NCBI GenBank assembly: GCA_033239005.1
Contig: BSQZ01000015.1
Span: forward strand, 8,126,001-8,190,000
Reading direction: 5' to 3'
DNA: 64,000 nucleotides
Source: Lamellibrachia satsuma
Taxonomy: Eukaryota; Annelida; Polychaeta; Sabellida; Siboglinidae
Shown here: in pieces, positions 44,562 through 57,500 of the stretch
Layout of the letters: every line of letters begins with the position of its first letter
Numbering within the stretch: position 1 is the stretch's first letter
Program-made: the position numbers and the translations under genes
Notes under the pieces: generated by a model
The model's input: only the letters and a program-made list of their open reading frames with translations
What the model was told of the DNA's origin: nothing
Databases searched by the model: none

Positions 44562-45150
44562 TATGGGGCCCAGTCAAACACAGCTATATCTACAGAGCAG
44601 TGGAATCACTAAGTCTTATTGCAACAAGGTTGCAACCTGGCTGTATCTGGCACTTAACAACTACAACCTTGTTGAATTGATGCAACAAAATATTTAACCA
44701 TGGGCTCCTAGATTCACTGCCGGACCCCCAATAGTTCCGAATCTCGGGGTCTGTCGGTCCCTGAAATTTGGCTAAAAAACTACAATACCGGTGCGTCTCG
44801 GAGGTACAACACATGTGCCTTCGCTATAATGGCATATATATATATACACCAGGTGGGAGCATGTCAATCAAATTTATGTTATGGCTTTTTCTTGCAAACA
44901 GCTTTGGTGGCAGATCCCTAGATTCTGGAAAGTTGGGGTCCAACCAAAACATTACATTTTAAGCAACTTGAACTGGGTATATTTAAAAAATGATGTATTT
45001 ATTTTAGTCTAACTTTGCAGTATCACTAAATACAGGGAATGTAGTGCTCAGTGTTAAATATAGCAATTGCCAATTGTAGAGTAAAAACCTATGCTTGATT
45101 TCAACAGTGATTTGTTCTCAGTCGCTTACTAAGAGACTGGCCTAGGAACA
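44562..45150. other. No recognisable gene
   Basis: Unique-looking sequence lies between two minisatellites. I see no coding frame with recognisable motifs and no RNA gene. Confidence 0.35.
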
Positions 45151-45154
45151 TTGT

Positions 45155-45790
45155 ATACACATGTACTCAGTGTTTGTTCCAGTGTTGTGTACATGTGCTC
45201 AGTGTGTGTGTGTGTGTCCTGATATTGTGTACACATGTGCTCAGTATTTATCCCAATGTCATATACAAATGTACTCAGTGTCTGTGTCCGATGTCATAAA
45301 CACATGGACTCAGTGTGTGTCCCAATGTCGTATTCACATGGGCTCAGTGTGTGTGTCCTGATGTCATATACACATGGGCTTAGTATGTGTCCCAATGTCG
45401 TATTCACATGGGCTCAGTGTGTGTCCAAATGTCGTATTCACATGGGCTCAGTGTGTGTCCCAATGTCATATTCACATGGGCTCAGTGTGTGTCCCAATGT
45501 CATATTCACATGGGCTCAGTGTGTGTCCCAATGTTGTATTCACATGGGCTCAGTGTGTGTCCCAATGTCATATTCACATGGGCTCAGTGTGTGTCCCAAT
45601 GTTGTATTCACATGGGCTCAGTGTGTGTCCCAATGTTGTATTCACATGGGCTCAGTGTGTGTCCCAATGTTGTATTCACATGGGCTCAGTGTGTGTCCCA
45701 ATGTTGTATTCACATGGGCTCAGTGTGTGTCCCAATGTTATGTTCACATGGGCTCAGTGTGTGTCCCGATGTCGTATACACATTGGCTTG
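45155..45790 (+). repeat. 34-bp minisatellite, about 18 units
   Basis: Units start CACATGGGCTCAGTGTGTGT followed by CCCAATGT and a CGTATT, TGTATT or CATATT variant. The spacing is 34 bp from about 45,301 on. Earlier units (45,155-45,300) are more diverged. Open frames of 150-190 codons here come from the repeat in three phases, because 34 leaves a remainder of one, and are not genes. Confidence 0.95.
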
Positions 45791-46084
45791 TATCCCAAAC
45801 TGGCCCAACATAACCCATAAAGGTGCAAGGCCAGTGGGCCAGTGTCTTGTACTGGTACTGCTGATACAGGAGGTGCTATAAATATTCGTGTAATACAGAT
45901 GAATTTTTTTTTCACAATTTGTTTTGCTTATGTGTTTTATAGACACAAACATGCATTTTCATACTTTGTACTTGATGTATTTTAGGAAACAGTCTGGTTC
46001 ATTCATTATGCACTGCAAATTGTGGGTTGAAGTTCGCCTGCAGTCATTTGTTAATTACATAATATTGAATTGAGCTAGCTGCAC

Positions 46085-46290
46085 CTGATAATGTCCCGTG
46101 GGTTGTCTGATTCATCGTTCGCTGCTTGCCAGCATCTCCATTGGTTCACAGGCAATCACCTGATCACAGTCGTAGTCAAATATTCATGACGTGTGGCTGA
46201 AAGTCTAGGCAGTTTGTCATTATACAGGCGGCCAGTCCCACCCAGGCTCTGCTGCTAGCCACATGGCGCATGAGAAAACATGCAAGGTTA
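46085..46290 (+). promoter_or_regulatory. Candidate stathmin promoter and untranslated first exon
   Basis: A locally GC-richer patch lies 0.8-1 kb before the start exon. It contains an inverted CCAAT box (CATTGGTT near 46,140), a CRE half-like ATGACGTG near 46,186 and a donor-like AAG-GTTACA near 46,288. A non-coding first exon ending there is inferred, since the start exon at 47,066 has a good acceptor and so must be preceded by another exon. No direct evidence fixes the transcription start. Confidence 0.3.
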
Positions 46291-46725
46291 CATATTCAAG
46301 TAGTTGTGTCTTCGTTTAGCGTCATCTTATCCTACAATTGTCTACATGTTGGAGTGTTACGTCGATGCTTCTTCCAGTTGGTGTGTATATATGTATATAT
46401 ATATGTGTTGTTTCATGCAGCCTGTTCTAGAAGAGGCGTTGGCACCACAGCCCTTTTGCACGTACACCAGTCAAGTGCTGCTGTCTCATGTCTAGACGCT
46501 GACTCATGTTGCAGCAAACATTAGCTTATGGATTGGTTGCAAATGTTTTTCATTGGGTTCAATGGTCTGATTTTAGTGTCTTAAACTGGAGAATTATCTA
46601 ATTTATATTGACGATTGAACAATTCCAACATATTTCTTGTATTAATTTATATCTTAACATTTTAGTAGATATATTCAACAGTTGTAATTTAATGTAATTT
46701 CATATGAAATTGATTTTCTCCAATG

Positions 46726-46820
46726 GTCAGGGACAGTTAAGTATGAGCTGACGAGACATATCTCAAATGTCAGGGACAGTTAAATATGAGCTGATAAGAC
46801 GTATTTCAAATGTTCACTTG
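46726..46820 (+). repeat. Two-unit 53-bp tandem repeat
   Basis: GTCAGGGACAGTTAA and TATGAGCTGA blocks occur twice, about 53 bp apart, just upstream of the stathmin start exon. Confidence 0.8.
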
Positions 46821-47065
46821 TTCACTTATGACTGAATTTTTCTTTTCAAGAAAATTGTCACTTGCCCGCAATTATAAAATGAATCAGTCGTGAATTATTA
46901 TATACCCACAAATAACACCTATTAATTGTTGGCAAGTGTTAATGTCCAGTATTTCAGTTATAATGTAAAGAGCCAGTATGTAGACTGGAGCTGGCCTTAT
47001 TAATTATGTCTTGTGTGAACTCATGCAGTTTTGTTCATGTTTCATATTCTTCCATCTGCACATAG

Positions 47066-47094
47066 ACACATCACACATTGAAGAATGGCAGAAG
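47066..47094 (+). CDS. Stathmin start exon
   Basis: The acceptor TTCTTCCATCTGCACATAG precedes 47,066. The ATG at 47,085 has AAGAATGG context and is followed by GCA GAA G and the donor GTCAGT at 47,095. Only ten coding bases (M-A-E plus one base) lie here; phase 1 joins exactly to the exon at 58,068. Tiny start exons are usual for stathmin genes. Confidence 0.75.
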
Positions 47095-50000
47095 GTCAGT
47101 ACAACTTGATCCTTGTTCATCGGGCTTTAGTATTACTGGGTATTTGGAATCAGTTGATAGAAAATAAAGGTTTTTATGAGAAAGAAAGTGCAACAAAGTT
47201 GTATGACAGCCAAAAATGGCATTGACGTTTTGACATAATCGTAACAATACATATCGGCATAATAATTGTTCTGTAGTTTTTTAAATACTAAATAACTAAC
47301 TAATTTCCTGGATTGGGATAATGTAATAGAGAAATTGGTCCATCATGCACATGATCATTACAAGGTCTTGCTTAATATTAAATGGATTAGTGTCTGGGCA
47401 AATAATAATGCTAGTGCTAATGTACTTAAGTAGACATTCTCAGGCAGTGAACTGATGAATTACTTGTTAAAATGTTCTGCCATTATGGTAATAAATTAAT
47501 GTTGACAAGGAATGACAATGTATCATTGTTTGCTGATGAGAAATCTATAAATTCATCCTAGTTGGAAATCTGCAGCAGTGATCAGAAGCATGATCAATAC
47601 AAGGGATATTCCCCAGTGCAATTTCCAAAAAAAGTAGGGTTTACTAGATTATCAAAATGTGATGTTTGTGCTGTAGATTTTAATGACCAATGATAAATTT
47701 CCACGGTGTACACAAATCGGAGTTATTCATAAGGGTGATTTAAAAAAATCATAACATCGCTAATAATTATTGCACAAATGTGATTGAGGTATTGTTTTGT
47801 TGCTAAAAAGATTTTACTATAATAAAATGATAAAAACAACAGCACATAATCTTATCATGGAGATTTCATCAAAAAAGAAAGCAACATTTTTTATTTTCAC
47901 CCAGCTACCAGATAATTACTGAGTGACTGTATGTCCCTATGTCCAATTTGAAAAGAATATAGCCATACATATTAGCTACAAAATAAAACAAAAATTAATC
48001 AAATATGTTGAGAACCTTTATTTTTATGATTTTTTCAAACACCGGACTATGCAGATTCAGACGCCCATCGGCTCCACGTCGTTTACCTTGGTAGTGCAGG
48101 ATGTCGAAGCCGGCAGAAATTGCGATGGCAACTTGCTGATATTTACCTTAAAAAAACCCGCAACATCGTTCTAACTGTCTGAACTAGTACAATAATATGA
48201 TTCACTAATGCTGTAATTCAATTTGCTGAAATATTGATGCGGAAACTTGAAATAATGTGGCCTAAAGTGAACTGACACAGAACGAAGTGAGAAAACAAAA
48301 TGGCAGATTAGTAAATAAAAAGCTGAGATGGCCCAGTAATGACGATGCTCATCCACTGCATATAACCCGCTCGCTCATTATTCGAATAGGCCAATTATAG
48401 AGCTTTCCAAAGGTACAATGTATTAAATATTTAGATACTATGAATGCAAATGTAAAATTATTCTGCAGAGTGTAGTAAAAGCAGCCAAATATGGGCAACA
48501 ACTGTGTGACGCATTTTGTAAGCTAGATCGTCATTACCGGTAGCTATCTTTGACTATGACTCATGAATAAATGTGAATCAGAACGAAGAGTGATTCAGCT
48601 TTCCAATGATACCATTTGTTCTGAATTCGGCCCACTAGTCACTCACAGGGTTAAATTTATTTGTGTGTGATGGATGTTGACGTGAAACGTTTTAGCCCAT
48701 TATAAGAAAAATTAAGTGATGTGAATTTGCCTTTCGGTTTAGTTTGTAAAGGGCAAATCTTAGCTGAAACTTTTGTTATAAATATATGTTTACATGTGTG
48801 AACACCATTATACCATAATTCATCTGCTCTTTATGCCATCTAATGACATGGTACTTTGTCAAAAATGTATGTAATTGTTAAAATGCTGGTGTTTCCGAAG
48901 ATTTTGGTCCATTCTTTAAAAGCGTAGTTGCTCTTCTTTCTGGAATACGTACCAGTGTGTAGTTTACTATATTCACCCGTTGTCGTATTCATCTGTTGTG
49001 ATTTTCCGTTTTATGACGGTCAAATAATACACAAAGTGATAGCCTCGGGGCATGGCTAGCTTCCTGTAAAGATGACAGCCAGGAATAGTTTGTTTATCTT
49101 GTCATTTTAATGAAAGTTCAACACATATTCTTTTTCAGACGTGCCACTAGTTTAAAATGGCTGAAGCAGGCGGATTGGGCCATGAATACAGTGGTTTACA
49201 GGCACGAAATTTTCCTTCTGGAAGTTCAGTGCTAGGCAACCTATTTGGTGGTGATAACGATGATGGGAAAAATTTTAGAATTTGTAAAATGGCCAATGCC
49301 ACTGGAACGGCCATAAATTACTCTATTACTGCATAAAAATTAGTTTATTGGCAATCTAGGCGTGGAATTTTTTGCGGATATATCGACTTTGCCATGTGTA
49401 AAATCAATTTCTAGAAGATCAGTGTCAGTATCCTATTTAGTGGTGATGATGACGATGTGAACAATTTCAAATTGATGACGTATTATAGTTTTTGAACTGA
49501 TATGTTTGTATTATAAATGCTACAGATCATTTCGTAATTGTCTTAGAGATCTAGCGTTTGCTGTAAGATGTGGATACTTTATTTGTCTTGAACTTCTGTA
49601 CTCACATTTTACAAGTTTACTCAACAGAAAATGATTAAAAACATGTTGATGTGTGAGAGAATGTTTTGTTTGTGCAATTCTATTTTTTTATTATTTCAAA
49701 GATTCAAAATGTTTTTATTAGATAAGTTAAGGTGATTTAAATTATACATTCAGAAAGGCATGTATCTTTGCTTTCTTTTAGTATATGATACATGTATAAA
49801 CTATTTCGTTTAACTAGAACAATATAAATTTACATAGCAAAAGCGCAGGATTTTTAAAATATGCCTTGCTTCCCAGATTGTGTCAGGCACACGAGTAGCA
49901 AATTTGACTAACTGTTCAGGGTAAAATGGGTTGAAATGTGCTGAGTTCACAGTCTTATGCCACACAAAGAAACACAATGTTTGCCCCACATGTGAAACCA

Positions 50001-51507
50001 TTGTATGTAGTGGTTTGTTCAGTTGACCAGGAAGTGGAAGACTGCATACACGTGGTGTTGGTATTCTTACATCCAGACACTCAGCAGGTTGCTTTATTAA
50101 TTTACTGGTAACTGTGCACGTATGTGAAGGTTTCACAAAAGCTGTAACTTGATTGCATCCTTGGGCTAGGCTTCTTGGATGAATTAAGTTATAAAAAAGC
50201 AGCAGTCTATAGTCTGTGAATTTAATGGATCAGTGTGTAATGACTTGTATATAAATGAGAGATGTGTCTTTTCCCAGTGTGCAAATGGCTGGGTTTCTAT
50301 CTGTGTATGAGGAACTCGCCAAAGACAGATGCGATCCAAGGCAGTGACCTACAGACGTATGATGCGGTCATAGTATGGAAAGGTAGTTTGTACTGAACTA
50401 ACACATTTGCTTTTGGTGTCGTCTGAACCGTATTTGCTGATGCGTTACATTTTGCAGATATATCCTTTTTCAAACACATTTCTTGCATTTGACTGCAAAC
50501 TTGCTTTTTGATGGTTACCCTCTACTTTCAGTTTAGTTGTTTCCACAACAATGGTAGGGGTATATTTGTCACACATTGCACTGTTTTCCTGCATGACTTT
50601 CTTGAACTGTGCATATGTGTGTGCTTTTTGGTTGAGTCACATGGCTCTTTCACACACTCAAATTGATTGATAATAAGTATATATAAGATTTGGTGAAAGA
50701 AGAAAGAAGCTGTTTTAAGAGAACATCAAGTCATCCAGTGGTCAGCTTGGCCTATGGGTTAATTACAGGTATCATCACCCTTCTTTACACAAATTTAACT
50801 AGATACTCTGTTAAATGTGAATAGTTTATAGATCTATGGCAGATGCACTTTGTCGATTGAGCAAATAAAATATTATTAATACAAAATTAAATTAGTGATG
50901 GATATATAAATTTATGTTTGCTTAATCAGGGTTGGAAATTAATGCTTGAATAGGACAACCAAAGCCCTTTTCATAAAAAACAAGGGAAAGATTTTGACAT
51001 GAATGAGAAAAAAAGGGTATCATTAGTATAAAATGTCAGATTTACAGCATAATGTAACTGAATATTTATTAATAATAATATATAAGATACTTCTATTACA
51101 CAAACAATCTTTGGGAGATCCAAGCTCAGCAGCACACCAAGACAAAAGGGGTTAAGCAGTTCGTAACTGATAAGCAGTTCCAGTTGTAAACAAATGGATT
51201 GGTATGCTGGGTAGCTATGGAGGAGCAAGTTTAAACATTAAAATTTGCCCAATTTTAGTTGACTTGTAGGACAAAGTGGTATATACATGATACAGACCTA
51301 ACTCTTTATCACAGAAGCCCATCCAAAATAAGCCTCCTAGTTCCCAAGCAGATTTGCTTTTTCACCGATGCCATGCTTTTTGTCCGAATGTTCCTTATTC
51401 GTGTTGTATTTGTTATGCTTCATGTGTCAGCAAGTACCATAAAATATTTATGAAATTAAAGCTACTTAAATTATCTTTTGAATTTTTTTAGATTAATTTT
51501 AACTTTA

Positions 51508-51567
<60 letters not shown>

Positions 51568-54500
51568 TTTAGTTCATAAAAATAAAATTTATAACTACTG
51601 TCGACTTTGGTGCCATAATGACAATGGGGCAATTCTGGCATTATGAATGTACATTTCAGAGAATTTTGGACTCTGTCAAGACGTGCAATATAGCACAATA
51701 ATGCCACAGTTGGAATAAATGGATTTTGAAATGGGCATAATGTGTAACTTACCTATTACTATTAACATACCAAATTATAGCCCTCTAGCTTTAATAATGT
51801 TTGAGAAATGTTCTGAAAAATAGTCCTGTTGTACTCAGAGAAAATTATGTTTGAATGTTGCTTCAAACATTTCAAAAACTCTGAAGTATGAATACATAAA
51901 AAATAAAATAAAAATATGTTTTTGTATGCTAGACTTTAAGCTTCCAAATAAAGTAGAAATTAATTAATTTCCTGCTAGTAACTAGGTCACAGGTTCATAT
52001 ATATATGTCATTATGGACGTACAGTTCCTGTTATGGATGTACATTTCTTAATGTTGTGGACATACACTTCACATTTTTGAAGAATCAGAATATTCATAAA
52101 TTTTATTTAATGTTTTATAAACAAAGTCGTAATTTTCAGCAGTTCCACTGATAGCCTGATATCCAGTCTGTTCTCTTTCTTTTTCAAATCAAAGTATGTT
52201 GAGCTTCTCAGGAAGCACTTTCATCAAGGCTCATGCAGCACAACTAATAAAGAAAAATAGACCCAAGATATCGTTATGACATAAGATTTTAAATAATTAA
52301 CTGTGAACAATAGCAATATTCAATAACAACCATGCATCTTTGAATAACTATGGATGTATAAAAGTAGTCTCTTAGCAATACTTTAACTGCAACCCAATAT
52401 TATCATGCTGAACACAGAGAAATTAAATTTGACAGATTACTATGTCATTTTATCTCATTATTACGTTAAAAAAATTTGTAACAAAAAAGAAAATAATGAT
52501 CAAAAACTACGTTTTGCAGAAAGTTTAATTTTTATAAAAAGTTGCATATTCTATACCACCGTCTTTTACATCAAATATTGTGTAATTCGTCCAATGATAT
52601 TGATACATTCATAATATATCCCTTTAGTACAAATGTTTATCTTCTAAATGATACCCTGTTTATATAGATAAACCAGATGTTCTTATGCAGAAAGATACAC
52701 ATGTCAGCTTTAAGACACTTTCAAAACTCCATAATGCCAGTCAAACATTATTGTCCTAGTGTTCTCAAAATGCTACTATGTCTAATGAACAAAATACTCT
52801 TTGAATCTCAGCTGGTCTACCAATAATGTTCAGTGTTTTCTTAGTCTTTTCAGTAATAAGTAACTTGGGGTTTTCAAGAAGCCATTTCATGCAGGCTTAT
52901 TCCGCATAATAAACAGAGAAACAGGAGAACTGTTTGGCTGAGATGTAAAATAGAGAACAGTGAACAACTGCAACATTCAATAAAACATTGATGCACAACT
53001 TGTCTCGCAGTCAACCCATTAATTCAATAAATAAGGGTATGCAACTAGATATTTAATAATAAAATAGTCTCTTATCAAAACTCTAGCAAACTGACTTTTA
53101 TGTTGTCAGAGAACAAAATGAGATCTTGTAAAATGATGTTATTGTTCTCTTTGTTTGTTTGTTTTCTGTTTAGTTGTAATACTTGAAAATAGTTAGAATA
53201 AACTATTTAATTGTAGTATGTCAGATCTAAAAGCACTTTTTCAGTTCTTCCCATTTTTGCATGCTATCTTTCTTAAATTTTTTATCCCAAATGGACCAGA
53301 TTCGAATAAGATGACAAGACTCTCAAAGATAAACAGCCTTAGGAGTTGTGACACTCTATTTCAGATACATCCTTGGTTAATCAGATTTCTTTGTTAGGAT
53401 GTTGTAATTGTATTTCTTGATATGTCAATGCTGATGTCCCAGTTGACGTAGAATTCCAATGCTGGGTGTAGTAATTTTCCGTTATGATGGAACTATCATT
53501 AAGTGAAAACAACTTGCACTGTTGAGAATTGCGTTATGGACGTATATCGTTATGGACGTACGTAAAATGTGTACGTCCATAAAGAAGATAAACCATAAAC
53601 TATGATGAATAAAATAAAGTTAAGTACTTGTGCATACTCAGGACTAAAAATGTACTTTGCATATTTTTTAGCAATTACTAGATGATACAATAAAAAAATT
53701 GTGTTATGAACGTACATTCCTGATGTCACCCAAATTAGAACCAGGATTCCTATTATCATGCTGAACTCAGAGAAATTAAATTTGACAGTTAGATTACTAT
53801 GTCATTCTATCTCATTACATTAACAAATTTGTAAAAAAAAATATGATCAAAAACTACGTTTTGCAGAAAGTAGAGTTTTTATAAGAAAGTTGCAAATTCT
53901 ATATTGTGTAATTCGTCCAATGATATTGATACATTAATCATATCTCCATTAGTACAAATGTTCATCTTCAAAATGGTACCTTGTTTATATAGATAAACCA
54001 AATAAAAAAAAATTAGTAAGGTTGACCATTTGGCAGAATTGACCAATGATTAATTATTTTTTAACCGTAAGTATCAGTGAATGAAACCTTCAGAATTCAG
54101 TTCTGATTCAAATGGTAAGAAAAAAAATTATTATCCATTAAGCCAGTTTTTTTAGGTTTACAGATTTTTACAGTCATGCCTAACATCGGAGGAGGGAAAA
54201 CATTTTTTACTGTCATGTCAAACACAGGACATGAAAAATAGACAAGAGAGATGAAGGGAAAGGGTTAATCAAGGCCAGTTGGTTTTTGTATGGATTATTA
54301 CAATAGTGTTTAAAGTAGCTGGGGCGGATATTATATGCTTGTCTTGAATTGATTAGTTTAAATAGAAGTTTTTAAGATAAATTAACCATTTCTTCACAGA
54401 TTGTAGATTAAATACTACATAATATTCCAGTTTTTTATTTATTTGGTTATATTAAAAAAAAATTTTTTGGGTAAATGTAAAAAAAATATTTTGTTTTTTA

Positions 54501-57500
54501 GAAAATCCCCAAAGAAATAAATAACACACAAGTATGACAGTATCACTGATAACTAAGATATATTTTGGTTAACATAAACGAATTGCGTCTGCTACACCAC
54601 AGTGAATGAATTAATCGTAGCAACATGTTGGCAACACATAACGGCTTGACCACAGCCCCGGGGCCTATGGCTACGCCTGGAAATAGTCCATCTATATTTT
54701 GTTTTGAAACTTTCATGACTATGAAAATCACTTACAGAACATATTATTCACACCAATTTTGCATGGGACTGATCATTTGTATTAACAGTTGGAGAACAAT
54801 GAGTTGTCTGCGTAGCAATGCAGTACAACGCTACCATGAAAGGCGTTCCCCGGCGTTGTGAATATATTTTCGGTCTCACAATGCTTCTTTGGCATTCGAT
54901 TTTTGTGAACATTTCATTTTTCAGACATTAAATTTGTTTTTTATAGATTATTATTATAATAGATTTGTTAAAAAAAGTTTGCATGAGAATGTTGGCGGGA
55001 CATAAAAAATAAACCGCTTTTAACTTTTTTTTATTCACCAAAATGTGGTCAGCGGATCTGTAAACCGAAAAAAAAAAATGTCGCCTTATCTTTAAGTTAT
55101 GGTATATTTTTTTAAATAAGGTAAAAATGCCAAAGCGTGTCACGTTTTTTTTCATCACTTTGAAAAATATCAGTTTTAAAAAAATGACATCTAAATTGAT
55201 TGCATTTTTCAACTTAAATACTTATACTAGTGATCACAAACACAAGATGTGTATAACATTTATTTCAACTTTTTATGTTTCAGGTAACAAAACACAACTA
55301 GAAAACATTTTATCTTGGACCACCATCCATACAACATTGAAGAGTTTGAAATTGTCGAAAACCCATCCTCTGTGGAAACCCTCAAATTCGCAGTCAGTTT
55401 CTGAATCCTCTGCTAGACAAAGTTGCATCCAGTTGTCATCAACTTGTACCAATCGATTGGTTCAACAACCGCTTGATTACTACATGTTTCTAAAATAACA
55501 TTTGAATCATCTGAGAATGCATCAACAGCGCGCACAGTGTGAATGGTGTGAGCCATTTTGCATTAACCCATTAGACCCCACAACGGCCGCGGCCGGCCGC
55601 TCTGTGCAGTCCTGGAACGGCCGCTGCCGGCCGCATACAGGACCCTCTATTAAAAAAAATCCTGGTGAATAACTACTGAACTAAACGCTACAAAATTTTA
55701 CCACACCCTAGCGGATACATTTTGCAACAACAACAGCTCGTTACGTGCATGTGTTGCCCTTTCGGAAATCTTGATTTTCATCAGTTTTGTTCATGCTATC
55801 TCGAAAAATTTTATTTCTATATTTGTCATGAGAAAATATGGTGTAACCTGAAAAATCTGAATCTGAATGCCTCCCAGAGAAGTAGAATTGATATTAGGAT
55901 GAGCAGGAGTGGGCTGAATTCCATTGTCAAATGTCAGTGGCAACTTTCAGAGTTTTAACAAATGTTCTATTTTGTCTTTGCAAATTGTGATCAAATGTCA
56001 ACATTTTATTAATATATCCTATTTCTATGTATACATGCATGTGGAGAAAGTTGCCTTTTTATTAACACCTGACATCATGATGCTCTTATAATGACACGCA
56101 CGTATACACGTACGATAAAATTGCAGTTAAAAAAGGTACGTTCTTATGTAGCGCAGTATCCAGTCCTTGGGACTGTTCAAAGTGCTTTACACTTCACCCC
56201 CTGGCAGACCTGTTCATTCTCAAGCCATCATGACTTCTCTGGGAAGCATTCAGTCATGCTACAAAGTCATAGTCAGGATGGAAAATAGAAAGAGTTAATT
56301 AAATCCTCTTGCTTCCTTTCAAAGTTGTGTTCACTCCACATTACCCCAGTTCCCTTGCTTCACATTACCCCAGTTCCCTTGCTTCACATTACCCCAGTTC
56401 CCTTGCTTCCCAATAAATGAATACCTGACGGTCAACAGTGGTGGAATAATATAGGCAAACAGCTTCCTCACATGGATTGCAGCATATCTGAATGCCTCCC
56501 AGAGAAGTAGAATTGATATTAGGATGAGCAGGAGTGGGTTGAATTCCATTTAATCAGTTCCAAAGGCAACTCCTATCCAAAGGGTGAAGTACAAAGCATT
56601 TAGATTTGTTAACATCTACCATAAAGTTGCCTTTTTATTAACACCTGACATCATGATGCTCTTATAATGACACGCACGTATACACGCACGATAAAATTGA
56701 GTTATTCCCTTTCTGAATGCAATGAAGCCACACAAACTTGTCTTCAAGAAGAAGTATCTTTTCAAGTCAGAAGCCCTGAGTTAAAGTCCGCTTAGAGCTT
56801 GTGCTAGTTACCAATTCAGTATGTTGACTCAAGTGAGACAGTCTAATCCACAGACATACAGCAAGCTTTCCTTTCCAAGACACCCCCAGTAGTTTACAAG
56901 ACTACTGGGAGTGTGGCCTTGTGGACATTGTCTAATGTCTTTATATAAGCTAAAATCATGCATCCTCTGTTAAGACAAGTACCCAAATCGATTTGAATAG
57001 AACACTTTTGAAAGAGTTTATAAATATAAACATCTATATAAATGTCTATATACCAGATTTAAAAAAAAATTATCTTGATTACTTTCAATTTCAACCCTGC
57101 TTACAGCTGAGTGAACTGTGGCAACGTGGGGTGAACAAAATTGCCAAAGCTTCAAAATAGCACTAAGAGGATTCGAACCCGGGTTCTCTGATCAAGCGTT
57201 ATAACTGCTATGCTACCGCACCCCAGTGTTGCTGGTGTGTTTGCAATTATTATTTATACACAGGATAGTCGGCCTTATATAGCTGTTAGAAGTGCATGAG
57301 AACTGGATCCTTGTGCAATGATGTGCATGTGAATGTTGTGATGTCAACACGATAGAATTTTTCTGGTGTCATTACGACTCATCATTATGTCACTTGTCGT
57401 CAATCGTATGCCATGCTTTGTGTTGGTAACTACTACTCACGTGTCTGCATCATACCTTATGTTGACATATAATTTCATTTTTGTGATAATTCAAGATATC

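Noticed and set aside
42074..44697. Cysteine/valine-rich frames of 337 to 868 codons
   Set aside because: They exist in all three plus frames because a stop-free 26-bp unit repeats; period-26-codon protein repeats follow automatically and there is no splice or start context.
45235..45881. Frames of 148-192 codons with MGSVCVPMSYSHG-type repeats
   Set aside because: They are produced by the 34-bp minisatellite in several frames at once.
49810..50136. 108-codon minus-strand frame in the stathmin intron
   Set aside because: No motif I recognise and no flanking element ends; retained only as a note in the intron entry.
57150..57224. True tRNA gene on the minus strand
   Set aside because: Boxes A and B are good, but the T-arm and acceptor stem do not pair and a SINE body follows.
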